Under the pieces are notes generated by a model. It was not told where the DNA came from, searched no databases, and saw only the letters and a list, made by a program, of their open reading frames with translations. Source: Leptolyngbya boryana PCC 6306 (GTDB taxonomy: Bacteria > Cyanobacteriota > Cyanobacteriia > Leptolyngbyales > Leptolyngbyaceae). From it: a DNA stretch of 64,000 nt. The translations under genes and the position numbers were made by a program. The stretch spans positions 3,056,577 to 3,120,576 of the forward strand of contig NZ_KB731324.1 in assembly GCF_000353285.1 (NCBI RefSeq), given 5' to 3'. Below are positions 19,277 to 29,062 of this stretch, piece by piece (within the stretch, counting starts at the first letter, position 1; every line of letters starts with the position of its first letter).

Positions 19277-19669
19277 TTACTCTACGATCGCTGATCCTTC
19301 ACCTGCTGAATGCCGCCGCAACAACACTGCCCGAATCCGCGCTAGCAATTCCCGTGTGTTAAACGGCTTGGTGATGTAATCATCGGCTCCGGCTTCGAGT
19401 CCCCAGGTTTTGTCGAGATCTTGATCTTTTGCTGTCAGCATGACGATGGGAACATCAGAAAACGCTCGAATGCGCCAACACACTTCCATACCTCCCACCT
19501 CTGGCAGCATCAAATCCAGTAAAATTACATCTGGTACTTGCTTATGAAAGAGTTTTAAGGCAGCAGCACCGTCCGCTGCGGTTGTGACGTGATAGCCTTC
19601 CTTCTGCAAAGCGTAGCTTAGGCTATCCCGTAAGGGTGCTTCATCATCAACCAGTAAGACATGAGGCAT
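19277..19669 (-). CDS. Receiver-only response regulator, OmpR-type receiver without DNA-binding domain
   Basis: The 130-residue protein is a complete receiver with the acidic pocket Asp8/Asp9, phospho-acceptor Asp52 (ILLDLMLP), Thr79 and Lys101 (ITKPF). The sequence is OmpR-like right up to the linker (ARIRAVLLRRHSA), where such proteins continue into a winged helix of about 100 residues; here the frame stops after 15 more residues. The kinase gene begins six bases later, so there is no room for a lost domain. It is either a truncated OmpR-type regulator that became a CheY-like shuttle, or the winged helix was deleted precisely. The first gene of the operon. Confidence 0.9.
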   Translation of the reverse strand: MPHVLLVDDEAPLRDSLSYALQKEGYHVTTAADGAAALKLFHKQVPDVILLDLMLPEVGGMEVCWRIRAFSDVPIVMLTAKDQDLDKTWGLEAGADDYITKPFNTRELLARIRAVLLRRHSAGEGSAIVE

Positions 19670-19806
19670 AATTCGTAACTCAGACAGTTTCGCCCTAGAG
19701 AATTCACTTTCTATCTATTTTCATCTTGAAGGGACAACGATCACACGTCCGAATTGCAAAATCCTCCTTTAGTCAGGTTTATCTCTATCTATGAGTGTCA
19801 TATTCT

Positions 19807-19822
19807 TCCTCCTAAAGGAGGA
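19807..19822 (+). promoter_or_regulatory. Hairpin that hides the ribosome binding site of the DUF4118 kinase
   Basis: TCCTCCT (19807-19813) and AGGAGGA (19816-19822) are perfectly complementary with two A between them. The right arm is the full Shine-Dalgarno sequence, nine bases before the ATG at 19831. With a four-base loop a 6-bp stem forms and closes the site. It could act as a simple thermosensor or translational switch. Confidence 0.6.
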
Positions 19823-19830
19823 GAAAGACG

Positions 19831-22800
19831 ATGGCAACTCGGGCAGCGCTTTTAAAGTTGCGTAGAGCAATAAACTTAACCACACTACGGCAGTTTTTCC
19901 AAAGCGGTTTAGAGCAAGAAACAACTCGAGTCAGGCACTACGGTCTTGCGCTGCTGGTCATTGCAGTTGCTTTAGGCATGACCTTGTCCTTCGCCTCCCT
20001 ATTGCAAAACACACCGACTGCACTATTTTACCTGGCAGTCATGATCAGTTCCTGGTTTGGAGGCTTTGGACCTGGCTTGTTTGCAACGCTATTGTCCACG
20101 ATTTTTCTCAACTATTTTTTTCTAGAACCCTACCATTCGTTCAGTGCTATCGATCTTAAAACGGTGGTTCAGTCTGGCGTATTTGCAATCGCGTCAATTT
20201 TGATCAGTTACTTGAATGAATCTCGCCTGAATGCAAACCGTCGAGCTAAGGCTAACTTCAAAGCTTGGCGCAATAGTGAATCTCAATGGACTCACATTAC
20301 GAAGTCGAATATTATCGGCATCTTTTCAGCCAATTTTCAGGGTTCGATGACCGATGCCAACGATGCCTTTTTGAAAATGATCGGCTATACCCGAGAAGAT
20401 CTCCTCGCTGGAAGAATCCGGTGGGATACGATGACCCCGCCAGAATATCAGCAGGTGAGTCAGCGATCGCAGCATGAACTTCGCACGGTTGGGTTTTGTA
20501 AACCGTTTGAAAAAGAATACATTCGCAAAGATGGGTCGCGGGTGCCGATTTTGCTCGGCTCGGTGCTGCGTGACGATCGAACTGTCATCGGCTTTGTGCT
20601 GGATCGCAGCGAAGCAAAACGCAACGAAGCAGAACGCCAGCAGGCAGAAGCCGCATTGCGCCAAAGTGAGGAAAGGCTACGCTTGGCGATGGAAGGCGCA
20701 CAAATGGGCACTTGGGATGTGGATCTGATCACCGGAAAAGCCCTATGGTCAGACCGACATTTCCTGATGCTGGGGTATGAACCAACCCCGACAGGCGAAG
20801 CGTCCGAAAAGATGTGGTATGACCGAATTCATCCAGACGATCGCGAACTGGTGGCGTTGGAATGGCAACAGTCTCGCCAAGAGCATCGAAACTACTGCGC
20901 CGAGTGTCGCATGATCCGAGCAGATACTCAGCAGATTGCTTGGGTATCTGGACTCGGTAGTTTTGTTTACAACTCAGATGGAACAGCAATTCGATCGATT
21001 GGAGTCTTGTTTGATATCACCGAACGCAAGCGGGATGAGGAGGCTTTACGACGGAGTGAAGAACGGTTCCGCATCAGTCAAGAACTCTCGCTAGATGCCT
21101 TTACGCTGCTCGATAGTGTACGGGATGAAACCGGGAGGATCATCGATTTTATTTGGACTTATGCCAACCCCAAAGCTGCCGAAATTCTCCAGCACCCTGT
21201 CGAAGACTTGATTGGTCAACGACTCCTAGAAGTGCTTCCCGGCAATCAAATCAACAGCGAATTGTTTGAACGTTATGTGCGTGTGGTGGAAACAGGCGAA
21301 CCCCATGATATCGAACTGTCTTATGTAGCTGACGGCATCACCGGATGGTTTCGCAATATGACGGTGAAATTAAGAGATGGGGTTGCCATTTCGTTTGGTG
21401 ATATTACCCAACGCAAGCAAGCAGAAATTGACCTGCGGGAGAGTGAGGAGCGCTTACGCTTGGCGTTAACTGCTGCCAATCAGGGATTGTATGATCTGAA
21501 CGTGCAAACCGGTGAAGCGATCGTCAATGCAGAATATGCGCGGATGCTCGGATATGAGCTAGATGAATTTCAAGAAACCAATGCCAAATGGCGCGATCGC
21601 TTACATCCCGATGATCTCGCTGTCACCGCTCAGGCTTATGAAGATTATATTGCCAACAAGCGGAATCTCTATCGGGTGGAGTTCAGACAACGCACGAAAT
21701 CGGGCGATTGGAAATGGATTTTATCGATCGGTAAGATCGTCGCGTGGGACGATCAGGGGCAGCCGTTGCGGATGCTAGGAATCCATACCGACATGACCGA
21801 TGCCAAAGAGCGTGAAGCGGAACGCAGTCGGGTGGAAGTCACATTGCGCGAACGAAAACAACGGCTTGACTTGGCAACCAAGGCAGCAAACTTAGGGGTG
21901 TTTGAATGGAACATCCAAACTGATCAAGCCGTTTGGGAAAACTCCCGAATGTACGAGATTTTCGGGCGAACTTTAGCCGATGGCGCACTCAGCAAAACGG
22001 AGTTAATCAACACTGCCGTTCATCCCGACGATCGAGAGTCGCTTGAATTGAAGTTAACGGAAAGCATGGTGCAGGGCAGTGCCTATCAGGCAGTTTACCG
22101 CATCTGTCGGCACGATAATGGTCAGTGGCGCTGGATCGAGGCTAATGGGCAAGTCGAGTTTGCAGCCGATGGTATGCCCCTTCGTTTGGTTGGGATATTG
22201 AATGATATTACCGATCGTAAGCACGCAGAACAAGATTTACAGACTGCGGAGGAGCGGTTGCGCCTCGCGCTCAATGCTGCACGAATGGTGGTTTGGGATT
22301 GGGATTTGCTTGCAAATCGAGTAGTTTGTTCCGAGAATTCTGAGGAAGTTTGGGGCACACAAATTGGCACTGTGGATGATTTCCTTACTGCAATCCATCC
22401 CGACGATCGTGCCCCTGTGGCACAAGCGATTGGAGACGCGCAGCAGGAAGGAATGTTCCAGTGTGAGTATCGAGTGATTGCCCCTGATCAAACGGTGCGC
22501 TGGTTGCACAGCCGAGGGCGCACCTATTTCAATGCGCAGGGACAAGCAGAACGAATGATTGGAGTGTCTCTGGATGTAAGTAAACGAGTGCAAATCGAAG
22601 CGGAGCGAGACTTACTGCTCCGGCAGGAACAAGCTGCCCGTGGAGAAGCTGAACGAGCCAACCGCATCAAAGATGAATTTTTAGCGGTTTTGTCTCACGA
22701 ACTGCGATCGCCGCTTAATCCGATTCTCGGTTGGACAAAACTGCTACAAAGCCAGAAATTTAGCCCGGAAAGAGCGGCTCAGGCACTTGCCACGATAGAA

Positions 22801-23847
22801 CGCAATGCCAAGCTGCAAGCCCAACTCATTGAAGATTTGCTTGATGTCTCGCGAATTTTACAGGGCAAGATGGCGGTCAATGTTAGTTCTGTGAATTTGG
22901 CAACGACGATCAAGGCAGCGATCGAAACCGTTCGCCTCGCTGCAGAAGCGAAAAATATTCAAATTCACGCCACTCTCGATGACGATGGAAGTCATGAAAA
23001 TATTGTTGCCGGAGATGCGGCTCGGCTTCAGCAAATCGTTTGGAACCTTTTGACCAATGCAGTCAAGTTTACGCCGCAGGCTGGACGGATTGAAGTACGC
23101 CTCGATCGCCGCGATGGGTTTGCTCAAATTCAAGTGCAGGATACGGGCAAGGGTATCAGCCCCGATTTTCTCCCTTATGTGTTCGACTATTTTCGGCAGG
23201 AGGATGGAGCGACGACCCGAAAATTTGGCGGTCTGGGATTAGGACTCGCGCTTGTGCAACATTTAACCGAACAGCATGGCGGAACAGTCAGCGCAGAAAG
23301 TGCTGGAGACGGACAGGGAGCTACGTTCACGATTCGCTTGCCGTTGCAAACGCTGCCTTGCGAAACCGCCTCAGAGCCACCGCCCACGACCTCAACGGCT
23401 GACCTACGCGATTTGAAGATTCTGGTCGTCGATGACGAAGCGGATATGTGCAACTTGATGGAGACGATTTTGGAAACCTATGGCATAGAGGTTAAAGTTG
23501 CTGCCTCCGGAATGGCAGCGTTAACGATTCTGGAACAATGGAAGCCAGATTTACTCATTAGTGATATTGGGATGCCGGAGATGGATGGCTATATGTTGAT
23601 GCGCCAGATCCGACGCTTGGAGGCTGTGCAACGCGAATCTTTGTCAGCAGAACACCCTGGAAGCAATCGTGCGATCGCAAAACAAGCTAACCTGCCCGCG
23701 ATCGCACTGACTGCTTATGCTGGAGAATTCAATCAACACCAAGCATTCAATGCCGGATTCCAACAACATCTTGCCAAACCGATAGAGCCAGAGCGATTAG
23801 TGAATGCGATCGCATCCCTGGTTAAAACTCGCCAGAATTGCTCCTGA
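19831..23847 (+). CDS. Hybrid histidine kinase with DUF4118 membrane module and multiple PAS domains
   Basis: This 1338-residue protein begins with four closely spaced membrane helices of the KdpD-like DUF4118 type (about residues 38-130, containing YLAVMISSWFGGFGPG). About six PAS/PAC units follow (about 150-920), each ending in a block such as GVLFDITERKR or GILNDITDRKH. HisKA carries His956 (LSHELRSPLNP), the HATPase has GGLGLGLALV, and a C-terminal receiver has phospho-acceptor Asp1245 (ISDIGMPEMDGY). The repeated WDWDL/HPDDR motifs are typical of PAS3-type folds. Ligands are unknown. The gene is transcribed divergently from the receiver-only regulator operon. Confidence 0.94.
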   Translation: MATRAALLKLRRAINLTTLRQFFQSGLEQETTRVRHYGLALLVIAVALGMTLSFASLLQNTPTALFYLAVMISSWFGGFGPGLFATLLSTIFLNYFFLEPYHSFSAIDLKTVVQSGVFAIASILISYLNESRLNANRRAKANFKAWRNSESQWTHITKSNIIGIFSANFQGSMTDANDAFLKMIGYTREDLLAGRIRWDTMTPPEYQQVSQRSQHELRTVGFCKPFEKEYIRKDGSRVPILLGSVLRDDRTVIGFVLDRSEAKRNEAERQQAEAALRQSEERLRLAMEGAQMGTWDVDLITGKALWSDRHFLMLGYEPTPTGEASEKMWYDRIHPDDRELVALEWQQSRQEHRNYCAECRMIRADTQQIAWVSGLGSFVYNSDGTAIRSIGVLFDITERKRDEEALRRSEERFRISQELSLDAFTLLDSVRDETGRIIDFIWTYANPKAAEILQHPVEDLIGQRLLEVLPGNQINSELFERYVRVVETGEPHDIELSYVADGITGWFRNMTVKLRDGVAISFGDITQRKQAEIDLRESEERLRLALTAANQGLYDLNVQTGEAIVNAEYARMLGYELDEFQETNAKWRDRLHPDDLAVTAQAYEDYIANKRNLYRVEFRQRTKSGDWKWILSIGKIVAWDDQGQPLRMLGIHTDMTDAKEREAERSRVEVTLRERKQRLDLATKAANLGVFEWNIQTDQAVWENSRMYEIFGRTLADGALSKTELINTAVHPDDRESLELKLTESMVQGSAYQAVYRICRHDNGQWRWIEANGQVEFAADGMPLRLVGILNDITDRKHAEQDLQTAEERLRLALNAARMVVWDWDLLANRVVCSENSEEVWGTQIGTVDDFLTAIHPDDRAPVAQAIGDAQQEGMFQCEYRVIAPDQTVRWLHSRGRTYFNAQGQAERMIGVSLDVSKRVQIEAERDLLLRQEQAARGEAERANRIKDEFLAVLSHELRSPLNPILGWTKLLQSQKFSPERAAQALATIERNAKLQAQLIEDLLDVSRILQGKMAVNVSSVNLATTIKAAIETVRLAAEAKNIQIHATLDDDGSHENIVAGDAARLQQIVWNLLTNAVKFTPQAGRIEVRLDRRDGFAQIQVQDTGKGISPDFLPYVFDYFRQEDGATTRKFGGLGLGLALVQHLTEQHGGTVSAESAGDGQGATFTIRLPLQTLPCETASEPPPTTSTADLRDLKILVVDDEADMCNLMETILETYGIEVKVAASGMAALTILEQWKPDLLISDIGMPEMDGYMLMRQIRRLEAVQRESLSAEHPGSNRAIAKQANLPAIALTAYAGEFNQHQAFNAGFQQHLAKPIEPERLVNAIASLVKTRQNCS

Positions 23848-23856
23848 CCTAGTGGA

Positions 23857-23897
23857 AGCCAGCACTATCACATCAGAAATCTGACGACTCGCTGGCT
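23857..23897. terminator. Nested hairpin between convergent genes
   Basis: AGCCAGC (23857-23863) pairs with GCTGGCT (23891-23897), and a small TCAG/CTGA stem sits inside (23873-23876 with 23881-23884). It lies between the end of the DUF4118 kinase and the end of purT. No T-run follows. Confidence 0.45.
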
Positions 23898-23944
23898 GTG
23901 AAATTATCGAGTAGACCTTGAGGGTATCGAATTTCTGTCTGCGT

Positions 23945-25177
23945 TCATCTCGAACTCATTGATTCGCCGTTATCGACCAAAACAGTAACAGCCGCCGCGC
24001 TTGATTTTGCTCGCTCTCTAGCTTGCTCCACCGTATTGCCGAGCGCCAAAGCAACTCCCATCCGACGATTCCGATAAGCCCGAGGCTTGCCAAACAGACG
24101 AACTTTACTCGTCGGGATCTGCAATGCTTCACTGATTCCCGTAAATCGAGGATTGTCGCCTGCCACATCGGCGAGAATCACAGCCGAGGCTCCGGGTTGG
24201 ATGAGGGTAATTTCATCGATCGGAAGCCCAGTGATTGCCCGCACATGCAACTCAAATTCAGACATATTCTGACTAATCAGCGTCACCATTCCAGTATCGT
24301 GAGGACGAGGACTCACTTCACTGAAGTAAACCGTTTGCTCGGTGTCGCTAGCTCCCTGAATAAAGAGTTCAACGCCAAAGAGACCCCATCCTCCAAGCGC
24401 TGTCGTAATCTTTTCCGCAATCTCTTGGCACCGTTCTAGCGTCTGGGGATGCAGAGCGCAGGGTTGCCAGGATTCTCGATAGTCGCCACTGACTTGAATA
24501 TGTCCAATGGGTGGACAAAAGTGTGTCCCCGAAGCAGAGCGAACTGTTAGTAAAGTAATCTCAGTGTCAAAGGAGATAAATCCTTCAATAATCACGCGCC
24601 CGCCTTTGGTGCGTCCCCCAGCTTGGGCATATTCCCAGGCAGGGTTTACGTCTGCCTCAGTACGAACGGTACTCTGACCTTTTCCAGAGGAACTCATGAC
24701 AGGTTTGACGACACAGGGGAATCCCACCTCTGCGATCGCTTGCTGATATTCCGCTTCTGTCTCAGCAAAACGGTAGGGTGAGGTTTTCAGTCCTAACTCT
24801 TCGGCAGCGAGCCGTCGAATTCCCTCTCGATTCATCGTCAGCTGAGTTGCCTTTGCGGTGGGAATGACTTTCCAGCCTTCCTGTTCCAGTTCAACCAGGG
24901 TAGCCGTCGCGATCGCTTCGACTTCCGGCACAATCAGTCCCGGTTTTTCCTGCTCCACAATTTGCCGCACTTGTGCTCCATCCAGCATATTGATCACATG
25001 CGATCGATGGGCGACCTGCATTGCAGGTGCATTCGCATAGCTATCAACTGCAATGATTTCCAAGCCCAGACGCATCGCTTCAATAGCAACTTCTTTGCCC
25101 AGTTCGCCAGAGCCAAGTAAGAGAAGCCGTTGAGCAGTGGAAGTCAGGGACGTACCCCAGAGTGTCAGATCAACCAT
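23945..25177 (-). CDS. purT: Formate-dependent phosphoribosylglycinamide formyltransferase 2
   Basis: The 410-residue ATP-grasp enzyme catalyses the formate-plus-ATP formylation of GAR in de novo purine synthesis, as an alternative to PurN. An N-terminal Rossmann-like preATP-grasp domain ([17 protein letters not shown]) is followed by the ATP-grasp core: [16 protein letters not shown], the metal/ATP region FGVELFIQG and [15 protein letters not shown]. Its C-terminal region includes [15 protein letters not shown] and the RRMGVALA ending usual for PurT. Length fits the family (about 390 residues) with a short N-terminal extension, and the ATG at 25177 is the only good start. Monocistronic and convergent with the upstream kinase. 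Confidence 0.96.
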   Translation of the reverse strand: MVDLTLWGTSLTSTAQRLLLLGSGELGKEVAIEAMRLGLEIIAVDSYANAPAMQVAHRSHVINMLDGAQVRQIVEQEKPGLIVPEVEAIATATLVELEQEGWKVIPTAKATQLTMNREGIRRLAAEELGLKTSPYRFAETEAEYQQAIAEVGFPCVVKPVMSSSGKGQSTVRTEADVNPAWEYAQAGGRTKGGRVIIEGFISFDTEITLLTVRSASGTHFCPPIGHIQVSGDYRESWQPCALHPQTLERCQEIAEKITTALGGWGLFGVELFIQGASDTEQTVYFSEVSPRPHDTGMVTLISQNMSEFELHVRAITGLPIDEITLIQPGASAVILADVAGDNPRFTGISEALQIPTSKVRLFGKPRAYRNRRMGVALALGNTVEQARERAKSSAAAVTVLVDNGESMSSR

Positions 25178-25358
25178 GATGAAAAACGAAAGAAGGTTTA
25201 ATTTCCTTTCATTATCTGATGTAGAGGAGGGAAGTTAACTTTCAGATCACTCGCATCAGAATGCTTAAGATCCCGGATGAGTTTTATAGAAGCAGCAAAA
25301 AATAGAGAGCAATTAAGATGTGAGATGGAACTCACCTATCCGTATGAGGAGCGAGCCG

Positions 25359-25775
25359 ATGACAGCTACCGACGATATGATTCCGAAGCAGTTCTATCAT
25401 GGCACACGAGCTAACCTGAAGCCGGGAGACCTAATCGAACCGGGCTACAACTCAAACTACGGTCAGAGGAAGAAGGCGAGCTACGTTTACTTGACTGCCA
25501 CTCTAGATGCAGCCATTTGGGGAGCAGAACTGGCAGTTGGCGAAGCGCCCGGTAGAATTTACATCGTGGAACCAACTGGCTCAATTATGGATGATCCCAA
25601 TCTGACAGACAAAAAATACCCAGGAAATCCCACGAAATCCTACCGCTCACGGGAGCCACTGCGGGTGACGGGCGAGGTTACAGATTGGCAGGGGCACTCT
25701 CCCGAAGCGCTCAAGACCATGAAAGACAACCTTGAGCGACTGAAACAACTTGGGATTGAGGCGATCGACGACTGA
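25359..25775 (+). CDS. arr: Rifampin ADP-ribosyltransferase (Arr family)
   Basis: The ATG at 25359 is chosen because GAGGAG lies seven bases upstream; an earlier in-frame ATG at 25320 has no such site. The 138-residue product starts MTATDDMIPKQFYHGTRA and matches Arr: HGTRANLKPGDLI near the N-terminus (the NAD-binding His), a central YVYLTATLDAAIWGAELA, and RIYIVEPTG, then SYRSREPLRV. Arr enzymes inactivate rifamycins by ADP-ribosylation and relatives are common in environmental bacteria. Whether this one confers rifampin resistance is not testable from sequence. It is flanked by an arylamine N-acetyltransferase gene on the opposite strand. Confidence 0.93.
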   Translation: MTATDDMIPKQFYHGTRANLKPGDLIEPGYNSNYGQRKKASYVYLTATLDAAIWGAELAVGEAPGRIYIVEPTGSIMDDPNLTDKKYPGNPTKSYRSREPLRVTGEVTDWQGHSPEALKTMKDNLERLKQLGIEAIDD

Positions 25776-25805
25776 CACGGATGTACATCCGATGAATGAT
25801 TTCAC

Positions 25806-26636
25806 TTAACCGGATGTCATCAACTGCTGCAAGACGCGATCGAGATCCGAAGTCATCGGTAGCTGCAAGCGAAATAAATCTTCTAGCACATGATGAAACT
25901 CGGTCACATCTTTCAAGATCCGCCGCTCGGTTTGCCCATTGAGATAATGAGTTGTGAGTTGATTGTTCAGCAAGCTGTAGCGACAATCGGTATCTGGGCG
26001 GGCTGCCATTAACCCTGTGACAAACCGCGAGTTTGGATGAGTGGAAACATACCAGTTGCTCACTTCGTAATCTGACAAGTATTGTTCTTGTAAATCAAAT
26101 CGATACAATGGTTTCCACTCGCCATTCAACTTGGCTTGCAGGATGTAAGTCTGCTCAGTAGCAATGACCCGAAATGGCTCGTGTGGCGTTTTTTGCTCAA
26201 TGTCTGGTGTGAGTGACAGTGGAGCAGTCTGAGTGATGCCACCAAACCCCACATCTGCTAGATAGGGCTTGCCGTCAATTTCGACGTGCAGCAGCATATG
26301 ACTGCGGGGCATGATTGTGCCTTCTGGAAGATTCCATAGCACTCGTGCTGCTAAGTTCTTCACCTGAAAGCCCAGAGCAATCAGCACCGATCGCAGTAAT
26401 AAGTTCTGCTCAAAACAATAGCCACCCCGTCGATCGTGAATCAGCTTTTTCTCTAAGGATTTGAGATCTAAAAGAACAGGTTGCTTGAGCAAGGGAGTCA
26501 GGTTCTCAAATGCGATCGTTGTTGCATGATGCAAGTGAATCGCCTGCAATGTCTCAAGCGTGGGAGATGCGCTGCCTCCATAACCGATTCGCTGGAAATA
26601 GGCATCTAGATTAATGGTTTCTGACAAAGATTCCAC
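25806..26636 (-). CDS. Arylamine N-acetyltransferase
   Basis: The 276-residue protein of the NAT family transfers acetyl from acetyl-CoA to arylamines or hydrazines. The catalytic triad is visible: Cys74 in RRGGYCFEQN, His in HMLLHVEI, and Asp in YLADVGFGG. The N-terminal IGYGGSASPTLETLQ and the AFENLTP segment are also family marks. The start is a GTG at 26636 (MESLSETINLD), since no ATG precedes it in frame. Together with arr next door it suggests a small xenobiotic-modification pair, though the genes face each other. Confidence 0.94.
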   Translation of the reverse strand: MESLSETINLDAYFQRIGYGGSASPTLETLQAIHLHHATTIAFENLTPLLKQPVLLDLKSLEKKLIHDRRGGYCFEQNLLLRSVLIALGFQVKNLAARVLWNLPEGTIMPRSHMLLHVEIDGKPYLADVGFGGITQTAPLSLTPDIEQKTPHEPFRVIATEQTYILQAKLNGEWKPLYRFDLQEQYLSDYEVSNWYVSTHPNSRFVTGLMAARPDTDCRYSLLNNQLTTHYLNGQTERRILKDVTEFHHVLEDLFRLQLPMTSDLDRVLQQLMTSG

Positions 26637-26785
26637 TTTCGTATCCTACAACTGACACCAGTTCTATCATGTCATAGCTCTAGCAAATGGGAGTGATTCC
26701 TGAAACAACAGTTAGACCCTGACTCACGCAGACATTACTAACATAGCCGTAGTTATGCTGTACCTTTTGTTGTTGACGCTCATCG

Positions 26786-27247
26786 CTATTCAGACTGCAG
26801 AACCGGATATTGATCAAATCGCTGCATCAATTCTAGAAGTTCTTCTTGGCTGGGTTGTCGTCCATCTTTGGTTAATTCTGCCAAACCCTCAAAATATTGT
26901 TCACGAGAATCAGCAGGACAAAACAAGATTAATAGCGTTGCCTGAGTCTGACCCACGTTAGCGAATCCATGCGGTGTATTTTCAGGGACGAGGATAAAAG
27001 CTTTGGGTTCAGCAATGATATGACGTTCACCTACAAGCAGTTCGACTTCACCTTCCACAACGTAAAACATCTCAGTCAGTTCTTTGTGAATATGCGGACT
27101 GGCTCCATTCGCTCCCGCTTCCATCACAAACTCGAACAGTCCAAAATGCCCATGCGTTTCTTGCCCAGTCGCTTTAAATGTACAGGTGCTAGTGCGAATT
27201 TGGACAGAGCGCCCTTCTCCAGGTTGCAGAATTAATGGAAGTGACAT
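26786..27247 (-). CDS. Cupin-domain protein
   Basis: The 153-residue single-domain cupin has the first metal-binding motif GANGASPHIHKELTEMFYVVEGE (His, His, Glu), with its second motif around PENTPHGFANVG (His), so a divalent metal site is likely. It has no signal peptide. Such small cupins range from isomerases to dioxygenases and regulators, so the function is open. The C-terminal tail (LELMQRFDQYPV) is polar and helical. Monocistronic. Confidence 0.9.
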   Translation of the reverse strand: MSLPLILQPGEGRSVQIRTSTCTFKATGQETHGHFGLFEFVMEAGANGASPHIHKELTEMFYVVEGEVELLVGERHIIAEPKAFILVPENTPHGFANVGQTQATLLILFCPADSREQYFEGLAELTKDGRQPSQEELLELMQRFDQYPVLQSE

Positions 27248-27479
27248 CAGTTTCTCCGAGAACTAGGGTTGGAAGATAACCACGATCGCGATGCAAGCGA
27301 AGTCGTCTCCTTTATTGTTTCTCGCTTGGGGTGTTTTAGGGTCAACAGACGATGCAACACTGACTCAACGATTGCGGTACTTTTGACTTTGTGATTTCAT
27401 TTAGCCGACTCTAATTTTGATTTTATCGAAGCTTTTGGAATCCTGTGCTTTCACATTGAAGTTTTAATTCCTCTATTTG

Positions 27480-28118
27480 ATGCAAGAAGCTATGACACGC
27501 TGTTACCCGTTTCAAAAATGGATACTAAGCTCAGTTGTATTGAGTTTAATCGCCGGAACAACAATCGCTTGCGAAACAAAATCACCCACAATTGAAAACT
27601 CTCCTGAAAACTCTCCGACACCTGCTGCACAGGTTGCTTCAGCAGGTGTTTATCGCAACGATCGGTTAGGATTCGAGTTTCGCTATCCTGAAAAGAATTT
27701 TGTTGTTGACCCACAAACCAAAGTTCCACCCACTGAAGAATTGACGATCGCGACAATTGAAATCTGGACTCAGCAACAGTATCAAAAACTCAAAGCGGGT
27801 GCTTATGAAGGTGGAACAGAATACCCTGCAAATGTCCAAGTCGCAGTTTATCAGAATCCAAAACAGCTAGACTTGCAAAATTGGGTAGCGCAAAACAATC
27901 GATTCTCAGCCCCGAAACAATTCAAACCGACGACGATCGCAGGACGATCAGGAATTGCTTTTCAGTCGAGTGGGCTGTATGAACATGAGCATATTGCCTT
28001 TCGATCGGCAGATCGTGAGATTACTCTGATCACATTGGCTAAAATAGGCGACAGCAATAATGATTCAGCTTACCAAACGGCATTTGATCAAATCATCCGC
28101 TCATTTAAGAAGATTTAG
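27480..28118 (+). CDS. Hypothetical lipoprotein
   Basis: The 212-residue protein from the ATG at 27480 (a second ATG at 27492 is possible) has an N-terminal signal segment (WILSSVVLSLIAGTTIAC) with a lipobox-like cysteine, then a Pro/Ser/Thr linker. The mature part contains YRNDRLGFEFRYPEKNFVV, a pattern found in cyanobacterial PsbP-like/DUF1795-like small envelope proteins, and ends FDQIIRSFKKI. It is predicted to be anchored to a membrane facing the periplasm. The specific role is unknown. Confidence 0.75.
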   Translation: MQEAMTRCYPFQKWILSSVVLSLIAGTTIACETKSPTIENSPENSPTPAAQVASAGVYRNDRLGFEFRYPEKNFVVDPQTKVPPTEELTIATIEIWTQQQYQKLKAGAYEGGTEYPANVQVAVYQNPKQLDLQNWVAQNNRFSAPKQFKPTTIAGRSGIAFQSSGLYEHEHIAFRSADREITLITLAKIGDSNNDSAYQTAFDQIIRSFKKI

Positions 28119-28148
28119 CATTTTGCTCTGGTAGGTTTACTTCTCAAG

Positions 28149-28196
28149 AAGAACTCAAATGAGTTCTTTAAAAGCAAAGTCCGCCTGACACGGACT
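28149..28196. terminator. Two hairpins between convergent lipoprotein and ABC operon
   Basis: AAGAACTC and GAGTTCTT (28149-28156 with 28161-28168) form a perfect 8-bp stem with an AAAT loop. AGTCCG and CGGACT (28178-28183 with 28191-28196) form a second stem. They lie between gene ends facing each other and fit a bidirectional terminator. Confidence 0.6.
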
Positions 28197-28235
28197 CGCC
28201 TGCTATTGGGATTTGATTTGGAAGCACAGGTCGGT

Positions 28236-29060
28236 TTATTGCTTTGGCTTGGTTTGTCGATCGCTGAGCAATTGAATTGCAAAAATCGAGATCGCAATCA
28301 GCCCAAACGAGAATAGTGTAGTAAGTGTTCCCAGTGCATAGAGTGCCGGGGAGGTCACATTTGTGGTCATCCCAAAGATTTCGAGCGGGAGCGTATTCGT
28401 TTCTCCAGAGATCAGCGAAGTTCGAGTAAATTCATCATAGGACAGAGTAAATCCAAGGAGTCCAACCCCGATCACGCTTGAAGCAATCAATGGGAAAACG
28501 ACTTGCCAAAAAGTAGTCATCTCACTTGCACCCAGATCACGTGCCGCTTCTTCGTAAGCTGGGTTAAATCGCCCAAAGATTCCTAACATAATCAAGAAAG
28601 CAAACGGTAAACTCCAAGTGAGATGTCCCCCTAATGCAGAGGTGTACCAGTCGTTGCTTAAATCTAGCAAGCTAAAGACAATGCCAATTCCGAGTGAGAT
28701 GAGAATGCTCGGAACAATTAAGCTAGAGATTGCTAAATAAAACAGTGCCGTTGAGCCTTTGAAGCGATCGCGAAATGCCAGTCCCGACATCACGCTAATC
28801 GTGACCGTGATGATTGAAACGAGCAAGCCCAAAAAGAGCGATCGCCAAAATGCATCGACAAAGTTTCCGACTCGTTGTTGCTGAAACACTTGTCCTAACC
28901 AATAAAAGCTAAACCCTTTCATGGGGAAGGTGAGTGAGCCTTCAGGACCTTGAAGCGAGAGTATAAAGACGGCGAACATTGAACCATAAAGGAACAACAC
29001 AAATAGTCCAAAAAATCCAGCCAGAAGATAGTATGAGAATGGTTTTTTAGCAGTTTGCAT
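28236..29060 (-). CDS. ABC transporter permease, PotC-like
   Basis: The inner-membrane permease of about 274 residues has six hydrophobic helices and the cytoplasmic EAA loop (YEEAARDLGASEMTTFWQVVFPLI) that contacts the ATPase. It is most like PotC-type permeases of polyamine/opine-class importers (binding-protein family 1/6). The ATG at 29060 overlaps the end of the preceding permease gene region (TAG then TGATG), implying coupled translation; a GTG one codon earlier is an alternative. It is the last gene of the operon and is followed by the convergent terminator. Confidence 0.93.
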   Translation of the reverse strand: MQTAKKPFSYYLLAGFFGLFVLFLYGSMFAVFILSLQGPEGSLTFPMKGFSFYWLGQVFQQQRVGNFVDAFWRSLFLGLLVSIITVTISVMSGLAFRDRFKGSTALFYLAISSLIVPSILISLGIGIVFSLLDLSNDWYTSALGGHLTWSLPFAFLIMLGIFGRFNPAYEEAARDLGASEMTTFWQVVFPLIASSVIGVGLLGFTLSYDEFTRTSLISGETNTLPLEIFGMTTNVTSPALYALGTLTTLFSFGLIAISIFAIQLLSDRQTKPKQ

Positions 29061-29062
29061 CA

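Noticed and set aside
26755-26961. Plus-strand ORF of 68 codons with a hydrophobic start
   Set aside because: It lies antisense to the C-terminus of the cupin gene, which has clear metal motifs.
27290-27385. 31-codon ORF before the lipoprotein gene (MQAKSSPLLFLAWG)
   Set aside because: It has no ribosome binding site, is very short and lies in a promoter region; a real peptide cannot be excluded.
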